Shown piece by piece: positions 1-12,500 of a stretch of 64,000 nt of DNA. Numbering within the stretch: position 1 is the first letter of the stretch; each line of letters starts with the position of its first letter. The translations under genes were made by a program, and so were the position numbers. The DNA comes from Heliopora coerulea (lineage: Eukaryota; Cnidaria; Anthozoa; Scleralcyonacea; Helioporidae). A model generated the notes under the pieces. The model did no database searches. It saw only the letters and a program-made list of their open reading frames with translations, and was not told the DNA's origin. Where the stretch lies: NCBI GenBank assembly GCA_030142905.1, contig JASJOG010000014.1, positions 930,001-994,000 of the forward strand, in the 5' to 3' direction.

Positions 1-683
1 AGACGTAGAAAGAACGAGAGATTTATAAATTCTTGCCTCAAGCCAACAGTGAAACATGGTGGTGGGAACATCCAGGTTTGGGGCTTCTTTAGTTATAATG
101 GTGTTGGCGATCTTTACAGAATTAAGAACACTCTAACAAAGCAAAAATATCACTCCATCCTTCAAAGACGAGCCATACCATCTGGCTTAAGGTTGTGCGG
201 AAGGAGTTTTGTGTTGCAAGAAGATAATGATCCGAAACACGCTTCTCACATGTGTAAAAATTATTTAAGAAGGAAGGAAGAGACAGGTGGTCTGGTCGTT
301 ATGGATTTTCCTCCTCAATCTCCGGATCTAAACCCTATTGAGAATTTATGGGAACATTTGAAACGAGAGAAAGTGAAACATAATCCCACAAGTAAAGACA
401 ACCTATGGGATGTCCTTAATCAATGCTGGAATAACCTTAAACCAGCAGTACTCAGAAATCTTGTTGACTCTATGCCGGGAAGAGTTAAAGCTGTTTTAAA
501 AGCAAGAGGAGGTCACACAAAATATTAAAGTAATGTTTACTTGGCTAATACAATGTAATCAATTCCAATGTTGATGTAAATGCTAAAGTTATGCACATAT
601 AGTGCTGTGTTGTGTGAAAATATATTGTATATCAATAAAAGACAATAGCATATTGACTGGACTCAGACTTTTGACCCCCACTG
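1..683 (+). mobile_element. Tc1/mariner-like DNA transposon, 3' part
   Basis: This is the right half of a Tc1-like element cut by the window edge. The open frame runs from the first bases to a stop at 526-528. The right terminal repeat ends in a CCCCCACTG block at 683 and is followed by TA, the expected mariner target site. The left end and the first catalytic aspartate lie outside the window. Confidence 0.9.
2..528 (+). CDS. Tc1-like transposase, C-terminal part
   Basis: The frame is open from the window edge, so the GTG at 49 is not a real start. It reads KHGGGNIQVWG, then LQEDNDPKHAS (second catalytic Asp), then PQSPDLNPIENLW (third acidic residue, Glu), as in DD34E transposases of the Tc1 family, and ends GGHTKY. 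These enzymes cut at the terminal repeats and reinsert at TA. This part has no internal stop, so it is either young or was recently active; the missing N-terminus prevents judging the whole copy. Confidence 0.88.
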   Translation, partial: RRKNERFINSCLKPTVKHGGGNIQVWGFFSYNGVGDLYRIKNTLTKQKYHSILQRRAIPSGLRLCGRSFVLQEDNDPKHASHMCKNYLRRKEETGGLVVMDFPPQSPDLNPIENLWEHLKREKVKHNPTSKDNLWDVLNQCWNNLKPAVLRNLVDSMPGRVKAVLKARGGHTKY

Positions 684-689
684 TATTTC

Positions 690-1224
690 TACTAGCATTA
701 TCAAACACCTGATTAGTTTTTAACCCTGTTCAAAAATATATGTTAATTTCACAGTTCTGATTTGATTAAGGGAGTGCAATTTCAAGGTAAGACGGTGCAA
801 AAAAAAAGTCAATTGAAAAGATAATACAGCGCAGATTTCTAAAGGCACAAGCTATCCTGGTTGGCTTAAAAAAACCTTAAACCTCATTAAGAGCAAGTCA
901 AGTACGACCTTTAATGTATGGGCAAATGAGGAGAGGTTGCGAGCAACCACTTAGTTGAGCAGTAATAGTGGTGAAGAACGAAAATACGACTACTTCATTT
1001 ATTTGGGCTTTTTGAAAAACTCACTTGTGTAAATTCATTGCAAATTGAACATAAAGCCCTGTGATTACATGTACGAAAACAATCATAAAATGATCCGTCT
1101 GGTGTCGTTTATTCGACAATATTTTGTTCTAAATGTTGTTAGTAAATTGTTTAATTCGTCTGTTATTTCATCAGACATGGTAACTTATTTACTAGGAATT
1201 ATGCAGACATCTTTGACTCTTTCT
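690..1224. other. No gene seen
   Basis: AT-rich sequence between the Tc1 end and a MITE-like repeat. The 60-codon frame at 1045-1227 has no recognisable homology or splice context. Confidence 0.5.
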
Positions 1225-1753
1225 TAGGGCCTGTTTACATGATCCTGGTTAGCCGGCACATCCCGGGCACCGGGGATTCCGGGTCTGTCTACAACATTTT
1301 GATATTTTTAATTTGCGTTTATATGGGGAACTACGTCTAGTCCATGTTAACCGGGACATCCCGCCTAACCGGGATTTCGGTTAAAGCAACCGGGATATCC
1401 TAATTAACCGGGATAAAATGGACTGAATTGTGCATGCTATAAACAATTCAAAATGGCGTCTGGATCACTGGAAGAGCATGTGAAGCCTCCAAAATGGTGA
1501 CAAAAACGTCACTTTGTGTTTTGATATACACTGCACAAGAAAACACAATCCTATGTAGCTGAAATAACATGCTGAATAAAATAACATGTACTATTAATCG
1601 AAAAATAACTTTTTGGCCTCAATTTGGTACAGTTTCCCGCGCTTTTAGCTCTTTATAAAATGCATTTTCTTTATTGCATATGAACCCAGGATAATATTTA
1701 TCCCGATAGACTGGGATGTCCCGGTATGCTGCGACCATACAAACAGTCCCTTA
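1225..1753. repeat. MITE-like element rich in CCGGGAT words
   Basis: Imperfect terminal inverted repeats (TAGGGCCTGTTTACATG on the left; the right end read on the other strand gives AAGGGACTGTTTGTATG) enclose many copies of CCGGGA/TCCCGG half-sites. No transposase is present. A short ATGGCGTC frame near 1453 ends after 16 codons. It is read as a non-autonomous element; a similarly built repeat lies at about 44951-45348. Confidence 0.55.
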
Positions 1754-2207
1754 GTTATCTGAACAAACATCAACTATGGAACGGCGTTGTTGTCATATTT
1801 TTTATATACGCAAGCACTCTAAATTTGGCGGTGTTTGGAGAACACTTATTGCAAAATTTCACGAAATTTGTCTAAAGGGGTAATTTACACATGGAAAGTG
1901 AAATTTACTCCTGAAAAGCGCAAGTTTGCACTTGTCCAAAGTATTTTTACACTATTATTGTTTTGGCTTAACACTTGTTTGGTGTAAACGATGATGTTGG
2001 TCAGTTAACACCGTTTTGAGGTTAATGTACATCAGAGTTTGATAGGTCAACACTGCAGAAGTGCATCTTTACACCGGCTTGAGGGTAATGAAACACATGT
2101 TTACTGGTGTAAACAGTAGCGTGTAATTTTGACACTGATCTAGTGTAAATGGATACCAGAATGGTGTATGTCAGCGCCTATATGTGTATGTGTAACGCTT
2201 TTTTTGC
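1754..2207. repeat. GTGTAAA-rich interspersed repeat
   Basis: Words such as GTGTAAA, TTTACAC and TTAACACC recur every 20-40 bp in both orientations between about 1870 and 2170. No coding signal is seen. It looks like a degenerate palindromic repeat. Confidence 0.4.
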
Positions 2208-2215
2208 ATCTACAA

Positions 2216-3462
2216 TAAGGCTGTCAGTTTACGTTTAATTTAGTATCCGTTTAAACGGACGTTTCATAAACGTTTAAACGTTTAAACGTTTGTTTCCAAC
2301 TAGCAATTACCTCCCGGGGGGTTAAAGACCAGAAGTGGCAAGGATATAAAAACGATACGAAATTTTGAAGCAAAGCAAAGTTATCTTTTTTTGTCAATGT
2401 ACAATGAACATTAAATAACTTCACAATTTAGCATTTTTATTCAAAAAAGTCAGCACGTTTACGTTATCTGGCAGCAAGCAGCTTCGCTTGTGATTTACAA
2501 TCGAAAACACTCTCCCCGACGGAACAGACGTGGCAGGTATTGCGAGGTATTTCTGCGCTACTTTTAAAATTGCTGGGAAACAGGAAGCATTTTCTTTCCA
2601 CCACTGCACAGGGTCGGTTTCGTTGTCCGCTTGAGCAGTTTGCAAGCACGCCACGAACTCGTTGAAGGGGTCCTTGGTTGTGTCTGCATTTTTGCTTGCA
2701 GTATTTCTCCAAGAACTTGCAAGCAAAAAGTCCATTCTGGGTGCAGGTTTGGACTTTTTTGCAACTGGCCTTTCATCGACAATCACTGGTGTGATTTGTT
2801 TTATTTCTTCCCTGATGGCCTCGAAGAGAGCTGCTCTGCTTTCTTGGTTGGCGAAGAACAGGTTCTTATAGCGCGGGTCGAGAACTGACGCAAGCATGGA
2901 AGGGCCCGTCAGTGCTTCAGCCGTGCAGAACCTGCGCTTTAGATCGGACACTGTTGTTTTTTTAAACGTCGGCATGACGCGTTTGCCAATATGGAAAAAA
3001 ATGCGGAACACGAAAACCAAAGTGTACAAAGGGACTCGAACTGAATACAGTTAGTGACAAGTGAGCTAGTGACACGACTGCTTAAGGAAACTTAGCTTTT
3101 CAGTTTCCCGCCAGCCGGGAGTAATATGAGATGTAAGATAATATGAAAAAGAGTAACATGAGTAAGATGAAGCAGAGTAATATGAGACGCAGTTGGCAGA
3201 TGCTATACTGCACAACAGCCTTAACCGCATTTAATCTGCATCTGCTTTTATGTACCGGTACGTCTGCGACGCAGACTAAACCGTTCTATACCGCAGCAAA
3301 AGAGGCTAGCATTTACTGATGGTTTCACACTATATCTTGTTAGTAGATTAGTGAAATACTGAGCATTTTAAAGTTAAACGGTTAAACGTTTAGTAATTTA
3401 CTAAACGGATATTGATCTTTCTAAACGTTTAAACGTTTAAACGTTTAACCGTGACAGCCTTA
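2216..3462 (-). mobile_element. hAT-family DNA transposon, decayed, with 8-bp target duplication
   Basis: The element starts TAAGGCTGTCA and ends TGACAGCCTTA. Identical 8-bp copies of ATCTACAA flank it at 2208-2215 and 3463-3470, the hallmark of hAT insertion. Both subterminal regions contain runs of GTTTAAAC/AAACGTTT repeats. It holds only a C-terminal transposase fragment, so it is an internally deleted copy that depends on a relative for movement. Confidence 0.88.
2421..3029 (-). pseudogene. hAT transposase C-terminal fragment
   Basis: The reading includes LDPRYKNLFF and then the hAT dimerisation region: DPVQWWKENASCFP, KYLAIPATSVPSGRVFS, KRSCLLPDNVNVLTFLNKN. Compared with ZBED-like hAT transposases a few residues are missing between RVFS and the KRSCL motif. 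The N-terminal BED zinc finger and catalytic core are absent, and the first 20 codons look unrelated, so it is a relic rather than a working enzyme. Confidence 0.85.
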
Positions 3463-3810
3463 ATCTACAACAATATAAGCTTGCTCTAAAATTGTTGCAG
3501 CTTACATAAAACATTTCTTCAGACAGACATGCAGGAGTGTAAGATATGTTTCGTGCACTACCTGTCATCAAGAAAAAGCAAGCTATAGATTAGTATAACA
3601 AGCTTTGCACAGTATAAATCCATTTTCTTAATAAGCTTAAAAAATATGCTTGAATCAAGAAAACTAATTCGTCAAAAATTCAAAAATTTCGAACGTACAG
3701 TAATGCAAAATTGCTAAATTAACCACTAGGCAATTTTTCAAGCTATACGCTTATAAATGTCACGTATCGTATGTCGGGATTATCAAAATTTTTCATTCTT
3801 TTCTTGTTAG

Positions 3811-3862
3811 TTTCTACTTGGGATGTCACAGCGGAAGGCAGTTGACTCTTCAACCTCAAATG
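3811..3862 (+). CDS. CUL3: CUL3 exon a
   Basis: Acceptor TTCTTGTTAG ends at 3810. The first base finishes an Arg codon from an exon not found in the window, then [17 protein letters not shown]. Donor GTAAAT at 3863, phase 0. Confidence 0.92.
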
Positions 3863-6406
3863 GTAAATGTTCGTTGCTGCAAAAATTTATTTCAAAAATT
3901 TGTTTCAAATAGTAATTCTTTCACCAGCTGCAGTCGCTACCATCTTTTATATCAAATTCGTATCCAAGGTGTTATCTCCGCTCCTGTTCCTCCCGCTGGG
4001 AAAAAGAATGGGTTACTGCCGGTCACGTGCTCCCCCAAAGTGGGAGGTTTTTAATTAACGTTGTAAAAATTACTCAGGGGGAGTGGCAAAGGTTAAAAGG
4101 GCTGTTGATGGGCAAAATGCAGAAAAAAACCCGACAAACGTACACGTGTTCTCAATTAAAAATAACTAAAGAGCCATGCTTTTTAGGAATCACGTGACCA
4201 GCAACAATCAGGGTCTTTTAGCGGTGGAAAGCAACAAGAGCGGAGATAACACCCTGGGTACGAGGTTGCTTTTATATTTGTGCACGCACTGTTTTTGTAA
4301 ACGCCGATAATTTAAGAGCAGTCTTCACAAACTAGCGTAAAAGTTACGTTACACTAGTTCATCTGTATGGAAGCTTTGGTTTAATGTTTTTCGGGTTAGA
4401 TGTTCAGTAGAACGTTTGGATTTGAGCCTCTCAAACCACTATCAGTGATCAACTCCAAGCGTGTCCGCAACTGCAAATATTTGTCCTTTACTTTAAGTCC
4501 ACTGTCAAAGGGATCGCGATCGTTGCCATCTTGATTATGTCAATGAAGTAATTTACAAACATAAAATTTCAAAGTTAGTCTGATTGCTTTGCTTTGGTGT
4601 ATGGGTCATTGTATAGATGGGATACAGTCCCTTCTAAAAGCAGACATCTATAAGTTGTGATGGGTAACCGTTGAAAAATAATTTTAGGTAAATAAACAAA
4701 TAATATTTAACAATTTGATAACGAGGCTGAGTTGTTTGCTAGCGAGCCAACCATATTCACGCCTTCGCAACAGACAATGGTGAATGTGTTTGGAGCTCTC
4801 AGGGACACGCAGGATGTGATAAGACAAAAGAAAAAAAAACACGACGCGAGTGTTGTTTAGGAAATAGAAAATATTTTTTGTATTTTCGTCGAGAAACTAA
4901 AACACGGGTGAATAAATGCCAGTAGGGAACAAGTGCCCGAAGGCCGAGTACTTCCAGAATTTCGAGTTCTCTCCTATAGGAAAGAACTGGCAAAGAAATT
5001 CTGGAAAAGATAAGTGAAGTGAGAAAATGTGGACGGTAAATAATGCTTTGCAACGTCAGACTTTTTAAATTGAAATTCCTGTTCGTTTTGTCTGTTGAAG
5101 CACAATCATCCCTACCTTGCATTGACAGTCCGATTTTTAACTTTGCTTTTCATGAGAACGTTTTCATGAGAAAAAAATACGAGATTCCTGCTATACTATA
5201 TATCACACGATAATAAGATACTTTAAGTTCCAGATTCTCGTAATAAGGGGTACAATATAAACTGACTTTCTTGGCATTTATAGAAACGCTGTCGACATAG
5301 TTCATTGCCTTTTTATGTAATTGTAGCTTCTCTATTTGAACGTAAATTTTAAAACTTGAGGTTATACCATTGTGTCGGGTATCTCTGATGCAATCTTCGT
5401 TTTTTTCAGGGTTCGGCTGATTTAAACGCAGTTTTCTTTGGTTCGAAGAAGGTTAGTTATGGAGTTTTCTGAATTAGTGAAGAAGAATTCGAAGCCCTTT
5501 CAGTTACTTAATTTAACATGTACCAAATGTAATGCGAAATTGAAAAGTTTATTAAAGTTAATAGTTTGGTCCCGGGATCCTTTTCCTTCGACTCTAAAGA
5601 TGGCCACCGCTCAGGCCGTCGAAACGTCAGTCACCAGCAGTCTTTCTCTAGACCATCCTAACCTGGACAATCTACCTCCAACACGTACTGAAAAGTTTGT
5701 TTAAATTTATCTGCATTTGCTGTAGTGAGCGAAATGCGCGAAGAACTCGATGTTTGAAACTGACCGTGCGCACTGATTGGTCCAATTTAATATATTGGAA
5801 TCAAACTTTATTTGTAGGATGATGGAGCAGCAAATATGCACAAACACATTATTCAAGTTTCGACCTACCAAATGTGTATCCTGATGCTGTTTAATAAACG
5901 GGATGTTATGACCTGCGAGGTAAGCATGATCTTGTCAAATACTGTTTAAGGCACTTGTATGCGTAATTGTATTGAAGAAATGGTTCATGGTTTGGTGTGC
6001 TCCATTGAGTTATGGATGGACGCTGAAAGTTGGGAGAGTAGGAAGAAAGCGTAAGAGTTTCTCGAGGCGACAGCAGAGAGCAACTCTAGATTTTTGAACG
6101 CTCTTCCAACTTCCCAAGTGTATCTGTAACTCAGTGGAGCACGCCAAATCATGAACTATTTCTTGTATAACAGAATGACAAACAAAATAATGGAAAACAA
6201 GCTTTATTTGACGGATATGATAATAATAATTAAGTTAGGAATAAAACTTAAGTTAGCACATTTCCAGAAGACTTCGATTCTGGGAATAGCGGAAATACTA
6301 AGAAAGACTCTGGAAAGTTGAATGGACCAATGTCACCCTAGACTACTGACTGTAGACGGCTGACATTGATAGTTACCAGCAGAACATCAAGCTGTGGGAA
6401 ATGAGC

Positions 6407-6455
<49 letters not shown>

Positions 6456-6483
6456 TAATAATAATAATTATAATAATAATAAT

Positions 6484-6521
<38 letters not shown>

Positions 6522-9500
6522 CGTAGAACAGTTTGTATGTAATAGCATGATGAAATGGAAAACAGAATTGTCTGCTTGTGGAGAGAGTTTAGGGGAAGTA
6601 AATATTAGAAGAGGTATATTTCAAGGAGATAGTTTATTACCGCTGTTGTTCGTGCTTTGTGTGGTACCCCTTAGCCTTATTTTAAGGAAAGTGAAGGCAG
6701 GATATGAATTCCATTGCCAAAAGAAAAAGATCAATCATTTGTTGTATATGGATGACCTCAAATTATATGGTAAGAACGAGGCACAGATCGACTCTCTCGT
6801 GAAGACGGTCCATCTGTTCAGTAAGGATATTGGCATGGAATTTGGAATTAAGAAGTGCGGGGTATTAATTCTAAATAGGGGAAAGATTGCCGAGAATGAC
6901 GGAGTGGTATTGCCGAACGGAGAAGTAATGAAAGTGATTGAACAAGAGGGATATAAATACCTGGGAATCTTGGAGATAGATAGATTAATGGAAGAAGAAA
7001 TGAGATCAAAGTTCAAAAAGGAGTATATGCGGAGGTTGAGGTTGGTCATGAAGTCGAAATTAAACGGCAGAAACAAAATGCAAGCGGTAAACACGTGGGC
7101 AGTCGCATTACTTAGGTATGGTGCAGGAATCGTTACCTGGAACGATCAAGAAATAAAGAGCTTGGATAGAAAAACGAGAAAAATATTGACCATGTACGGA
7201 GCTTTCCACCCTAAGAGTGATGTAGACAGGTAATATTTGCCGAGAAAAAAAGGTGGTAGAGGATTGATAAGCTGTGAGTCAGGTATTAGATCAGAGGAGA
7301 ACGGTGTTGGATGGTACATCAAAAATGCAGTAGAACCTTTATTGGTTGAAGTAAGAGAAAGAGAAGTTATCACGACTGAAGATAGTATGCCAAAGCAATA
7401 GTATAAGAGGAGAGAAGTCGAAGAAAGAGAACAAAGATGGATAGGTAAGAGAATGTATGGACAGTTCAACAGGGAGAAAAGTGAAGACATAGACAAGGAA
7501 AAGATGTGGAGTGGCTACAAAAGAGTGATTTGAAACCGGAAACGGAAGCCCTAATATGTGCAGCTCAAGAACAGGCGATAAGAACTAACTATACCAACTT
7601 CAAAATTGATAAATCTGTAGACTCACGGCTATGCAGACTTTGCGGGGAAAAAGGAGAAGGTGTGGGACATCTGGTAAGCGAATGCACAAAACTTGCACAA
7701 CGACAGTACAAAAGTCGACATGATGTAGCAAGAATTATACTTTGGAAAATATGTGGAAAACACGATCTAGAAAGAGCGAGCAAGTGGTATGAACATGACC
7801 CCCAGGGAGTAGCAGAGTCGGATAAAGTAAAAGTTCTTTGGGATTTTATGATCCAGTGCGACCATCAGATAGAATACCGAAAGCCAGATATAGTTGTAGT
7901 AGACAAAGCAGAAAAGAAATGTGCAATAATTGATGTAGCCATACCAGGAGACAACAGAATTGGTGAGAAAGAAACAGAAAAGATAGAAAAGTACCAAGCA
8001 TTGAAACGAGAGATTAAGAACTTGTGGTCAATGAGAAACGTAGAAGTAATTCCAGTTGTCGTTGGAGCCTTGGGCTGTGTAAGCATAAAGTTTGAACAAT
8101 AGATCGAGAGGATTGGAATAACAGTGAACGTTGAGGATATCCAGAAAATGACATTTCTTGGAACAGCAAGAATTTTAAGAAGAGTGCTAGAAAACTAGTT
8201 GTAACAGTGCCACCTTAGTCTACTGGTTGTAGACAGCTGGCACTGATGAATACCGGATCCACAGCAAACCGTGCGAATAAGAGAAAATAACAATAATAAT
8301 AATAATAATAATAGGGCAGTGGCTAGATCTTGCCTGGACCGGTCTAGAATGGAGAAGTAAGACGACTCCTTCCCTCCTCTAGTCTGAAGGTTCACCTTGG
8401 GCAAGTGATAGAACCCTCAAGCCCCCCTACCTAGGGTTACAGGAAGGGGAGATGGGGCTCTTAAACCGTGGTGAAGGCAACCATCTAGGAGAAGGAAAAC
8501 TGCGTTATAAGGAAACCCTAACTGGAAAACCGGGCGGATGGAGCTCCTTAGCGAATAACAATCGTCTAAGGGAAGGAAACCCCGACAGAAAAACCCGGGT
8601 AGATGGAACTCGTCAGCGTGGCAGCAATTGTCTAAGGGAAGGAAAACCCCGACAGAAAAACCCGTCATCCCAAGATGGAGTTACCTGCTGAGGGGATGCC
8701 AGAATGGTGGCCGACACGATAGGAGGTCGCGAACGTACAACTCACGGAGGTGAACCTGTGTTTTAAGAAATGCTTTACCTGATGAGCCGGCAACGTCAGG
8801 CGGACTGGCCATTTCCGTGTATGTAAAACTTACCGGTAGTCCATATATGAACTGCTGGGATATGGAATCATGAGTCGACCTTTAACTTTAGAAGTAGATG
8901 CTCTAGACAGAACAAATGCAGTGCAAGCTTAGAATATTACTAGAGCACCCATAAACAACCGAGGGAGAGGGAAGAAGCCGGAGTGGACTTTGGAGGAGAA
9001 ATTACTACTCGTCAAGATAGAAACTGAGGAAAGAGAGAGAGGAAGCGGATTCATAAAGCGTGTTAAAAAGAGATGTTCAAATGAAGCGCGGACTAAGAAG
9101 ACTGTCTCAGCCCAGAACCTAGTGGATAATGCCAGGAGGTTCAAATTAGAAGAGGAAGTAATGGGTCAGCTAGAAGGACGATCTGAGAAACCTGAGTCTG
9201 AAGCACCACCAGAGAGTATGTACTGGACGACAGCCAAGAAGGTTCGACTGGTTGAAATAGATACGGAGGAAAGGGAACGTCGACTTGGTTTCATGAAGAG
9301 GGTAGGTGATAGATGGGAACAGGAGTTTGGAGAGAGGTTAAAAGATCAATAGCTGAGAGATAATGTTGCTAGATTTAAGAAGGAGAAACAGATTGCGAAC
9401 CTTGTCTTGGTGAGAAAAAGGAATGAGGAGCGTGAGGAGGAGGGAACTGAGGCAAGAGTTGAGGATGGGGAATTGGAGGAGACAGCAAGAATGGTAGGCG

Positions 9501-12500
9501 TGTCAGAGAAGGAAGTAGAACAGGAACCCGATCGAGGAACCGAAGCAGATGAAGCAGCAGGGACAGAGGGAGAAGAAGCATTAAAGAGAGGTTTTCACAG
9601 CGGAGTTAGCGCAGCTAACACCAACAAATGCGACCAACATCGAAGAAAGGAACAGACTTTCGAAACTTAAAAAGCTGCCTCCAGAAATAGTAAAGTGTGC
9701 AAATAAGGTACTTAGGGAATACCTCAAAAGTAGCAATAAGTTGGAGGAGATCACGGATGCAGTTTATGCAACGGGAAGGGCAATAGCAAGATTACTGAAT
9801 GCCAAGATGAGAGTCTCGGGCATAGGAAGGAGATTTAACGGAGAAGGAAATAGAAGAGAGAGGAGGTTAAGCAACCAGATTAAGGCAATAAGGCAGAGAA
9901 TAGCGAGAGTGAATAATGAGCTCTATCGCAGGGCACGAAAAAAAGCAACGAGGAAAGAAGTGAGAATCTTACAAGAACTGAGGAAGTATGTCGAAGGAGG
10001 GTCAGCAGGCACGCAGGAGCTTGTGGAGGCCTCGGAGAAGTGGTTGGATAAGCTGAGGGTGAAGAAAGTGATATTGCTGAAAGCAGTGGAGAAGAGGAAG
10101 AGAAGAAAGAATAACACAGTGTTTGTAACAGATGAAGGGGCTTTCTACAAGAGAGTGAATAGTACAAAGGAATTTAAGGGCGAGCCCCCAGCAATAGAGA
10201 GATTCGTGGAATTTTGGGGAGGCATATGAGAAAATCAAGGAGCAATTGAGAAAGAAGATCAGGGATGTACAGTATATCGAGATAAGTGAGGAGAACATTG
10301 GGAAAGCTATAAAGATGAGGAAGAATTGGACCTCGCCTGGTATTGACGGAATCCAGAATTTCTGATGGAAGACGTTTAGTGGAACCTGGAAGGCTTCAGA
10401 AAGAACAATGAAGAGCTGGAATGACGATCCAGAGGGCATTCCGGAATGGGTGATTTTAGGCAGGACAGTCCTTTTACCGAAGACCAAGGACTTGTCATTT
10501 GAGGAGGAGTACAGACCGATAACGTGTCTAAATACTTCGTACAAGTTATTCACTGGTATGATGGGACGGTACATGAGAGATCATGCTCGACGGAACGAGA
10601 TATGGAATGAAGTACAACTAGGAGCCTCAGAGGGAGTGTTGGGTACAGTCGACCGACTACTTATGATAAGTGTATAATGGACGTGATGAGAGAACACAAG
10701 AGGGACCTGGAAGTCGCGTTTTACGACTGCAGGAAGGGGTGTGACAAAGTTCACCATGACTGGATGGTGATGGTGTACGATTGGATAGGAGTACCTAAGC
10801 TGCTTATAAATGTGCTACGGAAATTGATGAACAGTTGGAAGACACGGTTAGAGTTGAATGCTGGAAATAACAAGGTGCAGAGTAGATGGATTAGAATACG
10901 GTGTGGTTTTTTACAAGAGGACAATTATTCGCCGGTATGATTCTGTCTGACTGAGGTCCCAGTTACAATGCTACTGGAGGAAACAACAGGATATAGGATG
11001 GGACCCCCCGTGAAAGACTCACGAAGAGGACGCACAGCTTATTCATTGATGACCTGAAGACCTACCAGGAAAGTCATAAACAGATGGAAGCTGCTAACGA
11101 GATGATCGTGAAAGCTAGCGACGATACAGGAGCAGTATATGCAGGGAAGAAATGTGCGGAGATAGTATTTAGAAGAGGTAAGATGACTAAAGGCGAGGGC
11201 CTGACTATATTGGAAGAGAGGGCAGAGGCGCTGGACCCAGAGAAGGATGACTTCTACAAATTCCTTGGAATAGAACAGGGGAAGCAGATAAACAAAGAGA
11301 AAGTATTGCAGAGAATCAAGGAAAAAATGCGAAAGAGGTTGGAGAACCTCGTAGAGCTTGAACTGTATGATAAGAATCTCATGAGAGCGATCAATTGCCC
11401 ACTCATCCCGGTTGCGGCCTACGCCATGAATGTATGCCAGTTCACCCAGAAGGAGTTATATGACCTTGACATGTTGGTGAAGGATATTCTACGCAAGAGA
11501 GGTATGCTGGGCCGACAGGCAAGTGGTGAGAGGCTCTGCCTGAAGAGACAGGATGGAGGGCGCGGCTTGAAGAGCCTGCGGCAGGTTTATAAGGAAACAA
11601 AGGTGCGGGTAGCAACGTACATGGTTTGTAGCACGAGCCGCTGGATAAGGATTGCTTGGAAGAGAGAGTATAACAGCGATAACAAGAGCTTAAAAAGGAA
11701 AACAGAACGTGCTGCGTGAAGTTGGAGTGGAGGTTGAATTTAGGGAGGAAGAAGTCTGGAAAGATGGTGAGAAAATGGAGAAAGAATGGGCAGGATGCTG
11801 GGCGGAGCTGAAGAAAGGAATGCAAAACAGGTATACAGAGAAGTTGAACGATTATAAGGAGAAGCGTATGCAGAGTCAAGTGTTTACAGAGCAGGCGAAC
11901 GAGAGCCTTGTGTGGTTGAACACAAATATCACACCGAAGAAGACGGCTGGAATCATGGATATGCTGGAGCAGATGGTGGAGACTTGGAAGTGGAAAGTGT
12001 TGCGTGGGATAGGAGGCGGGGATGGAAAATGTAGATTGTGCAAGAAGTTTGATGAAACCGTTCAATACCTGCTTGCAAAGTGTGAGATCCTGGCAGGAAC
12101 CAAGTATCTCGGTAGGCACAATAATGCCTTGATGGTACTGGCTGTTAGCTGGGCCGTTGCGAGAGAACTTCTCCCTGCCAATACAGCATGGTTTACTGTT
12201 AGATGGGAGAAAGGCCAAGTCCTAAAGGGGAACGGGTTCAAGTTTTGTTGGGACTTCGAGCATAGGATGAGAAAGACCAGCTCTGCACGCAGACCAGACT
12301 TGACATTAGAGGATGGGAAAGCGAGGAAGATCTGGTTAGTGGATATGTAATGCCCTCAAGAGCAGAACATCGAGGAAGCGACGAGAACGAAGTTGCAGAA
12401 GTATCAGCAGCTGGCATTCGAAACCAGAGAAAAGAGAAGGTACAGAGTGAAAGTGGTGCCGGTAATAATTGGACGCCTGGGAGGTGTTGTCGAAGATGCA

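Larger units (their letters stand above)
6518..8291 (+). mobile_element. RLE-type LINE copy 2 (R4/Dong-like), 5'-truncated
   Basis: It begins inside the reverse transcriptase ([12 protein letters not shown], then YMDDLKLYG, the catalytic motif). It continues through the thumb ([18 protein letters not shown]), a CX2CX7HX4C knuckle ([18 protein letters not shown]) and a restriction-like endonuclease (RKPDIVVVD, then [11 protein letters not shown]). Such single-ORF LINEs reverse transcribe their RNA at a nicked target. Stops at 7231 and 7399, a frameshift near 7500 and a stop at 8100 make the copy dead. The YMDDLKLY motif, RLE domain and AAT tail suggest the R4/Dong group; that assignment is an inference. 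Confidence 0.88.

Noticed and set aside
3818..4054. 78-codon plus frame
   Set aside because: Only its first 15 codons are real (CUL3 exon a); the rest is read-through of the intron and the TTG start is artificial.
5438..5704. 88-codon plus frame
   Set aside because: Overlaps the CUL3 microexon in another frame; no similarity or splice support.
9375..9581. Pro/Leu-rich minus frame and similar frames opposite LINE copy 3
   Set aside because: Shadows of the Glu/Arg-rich LINE coding strand.
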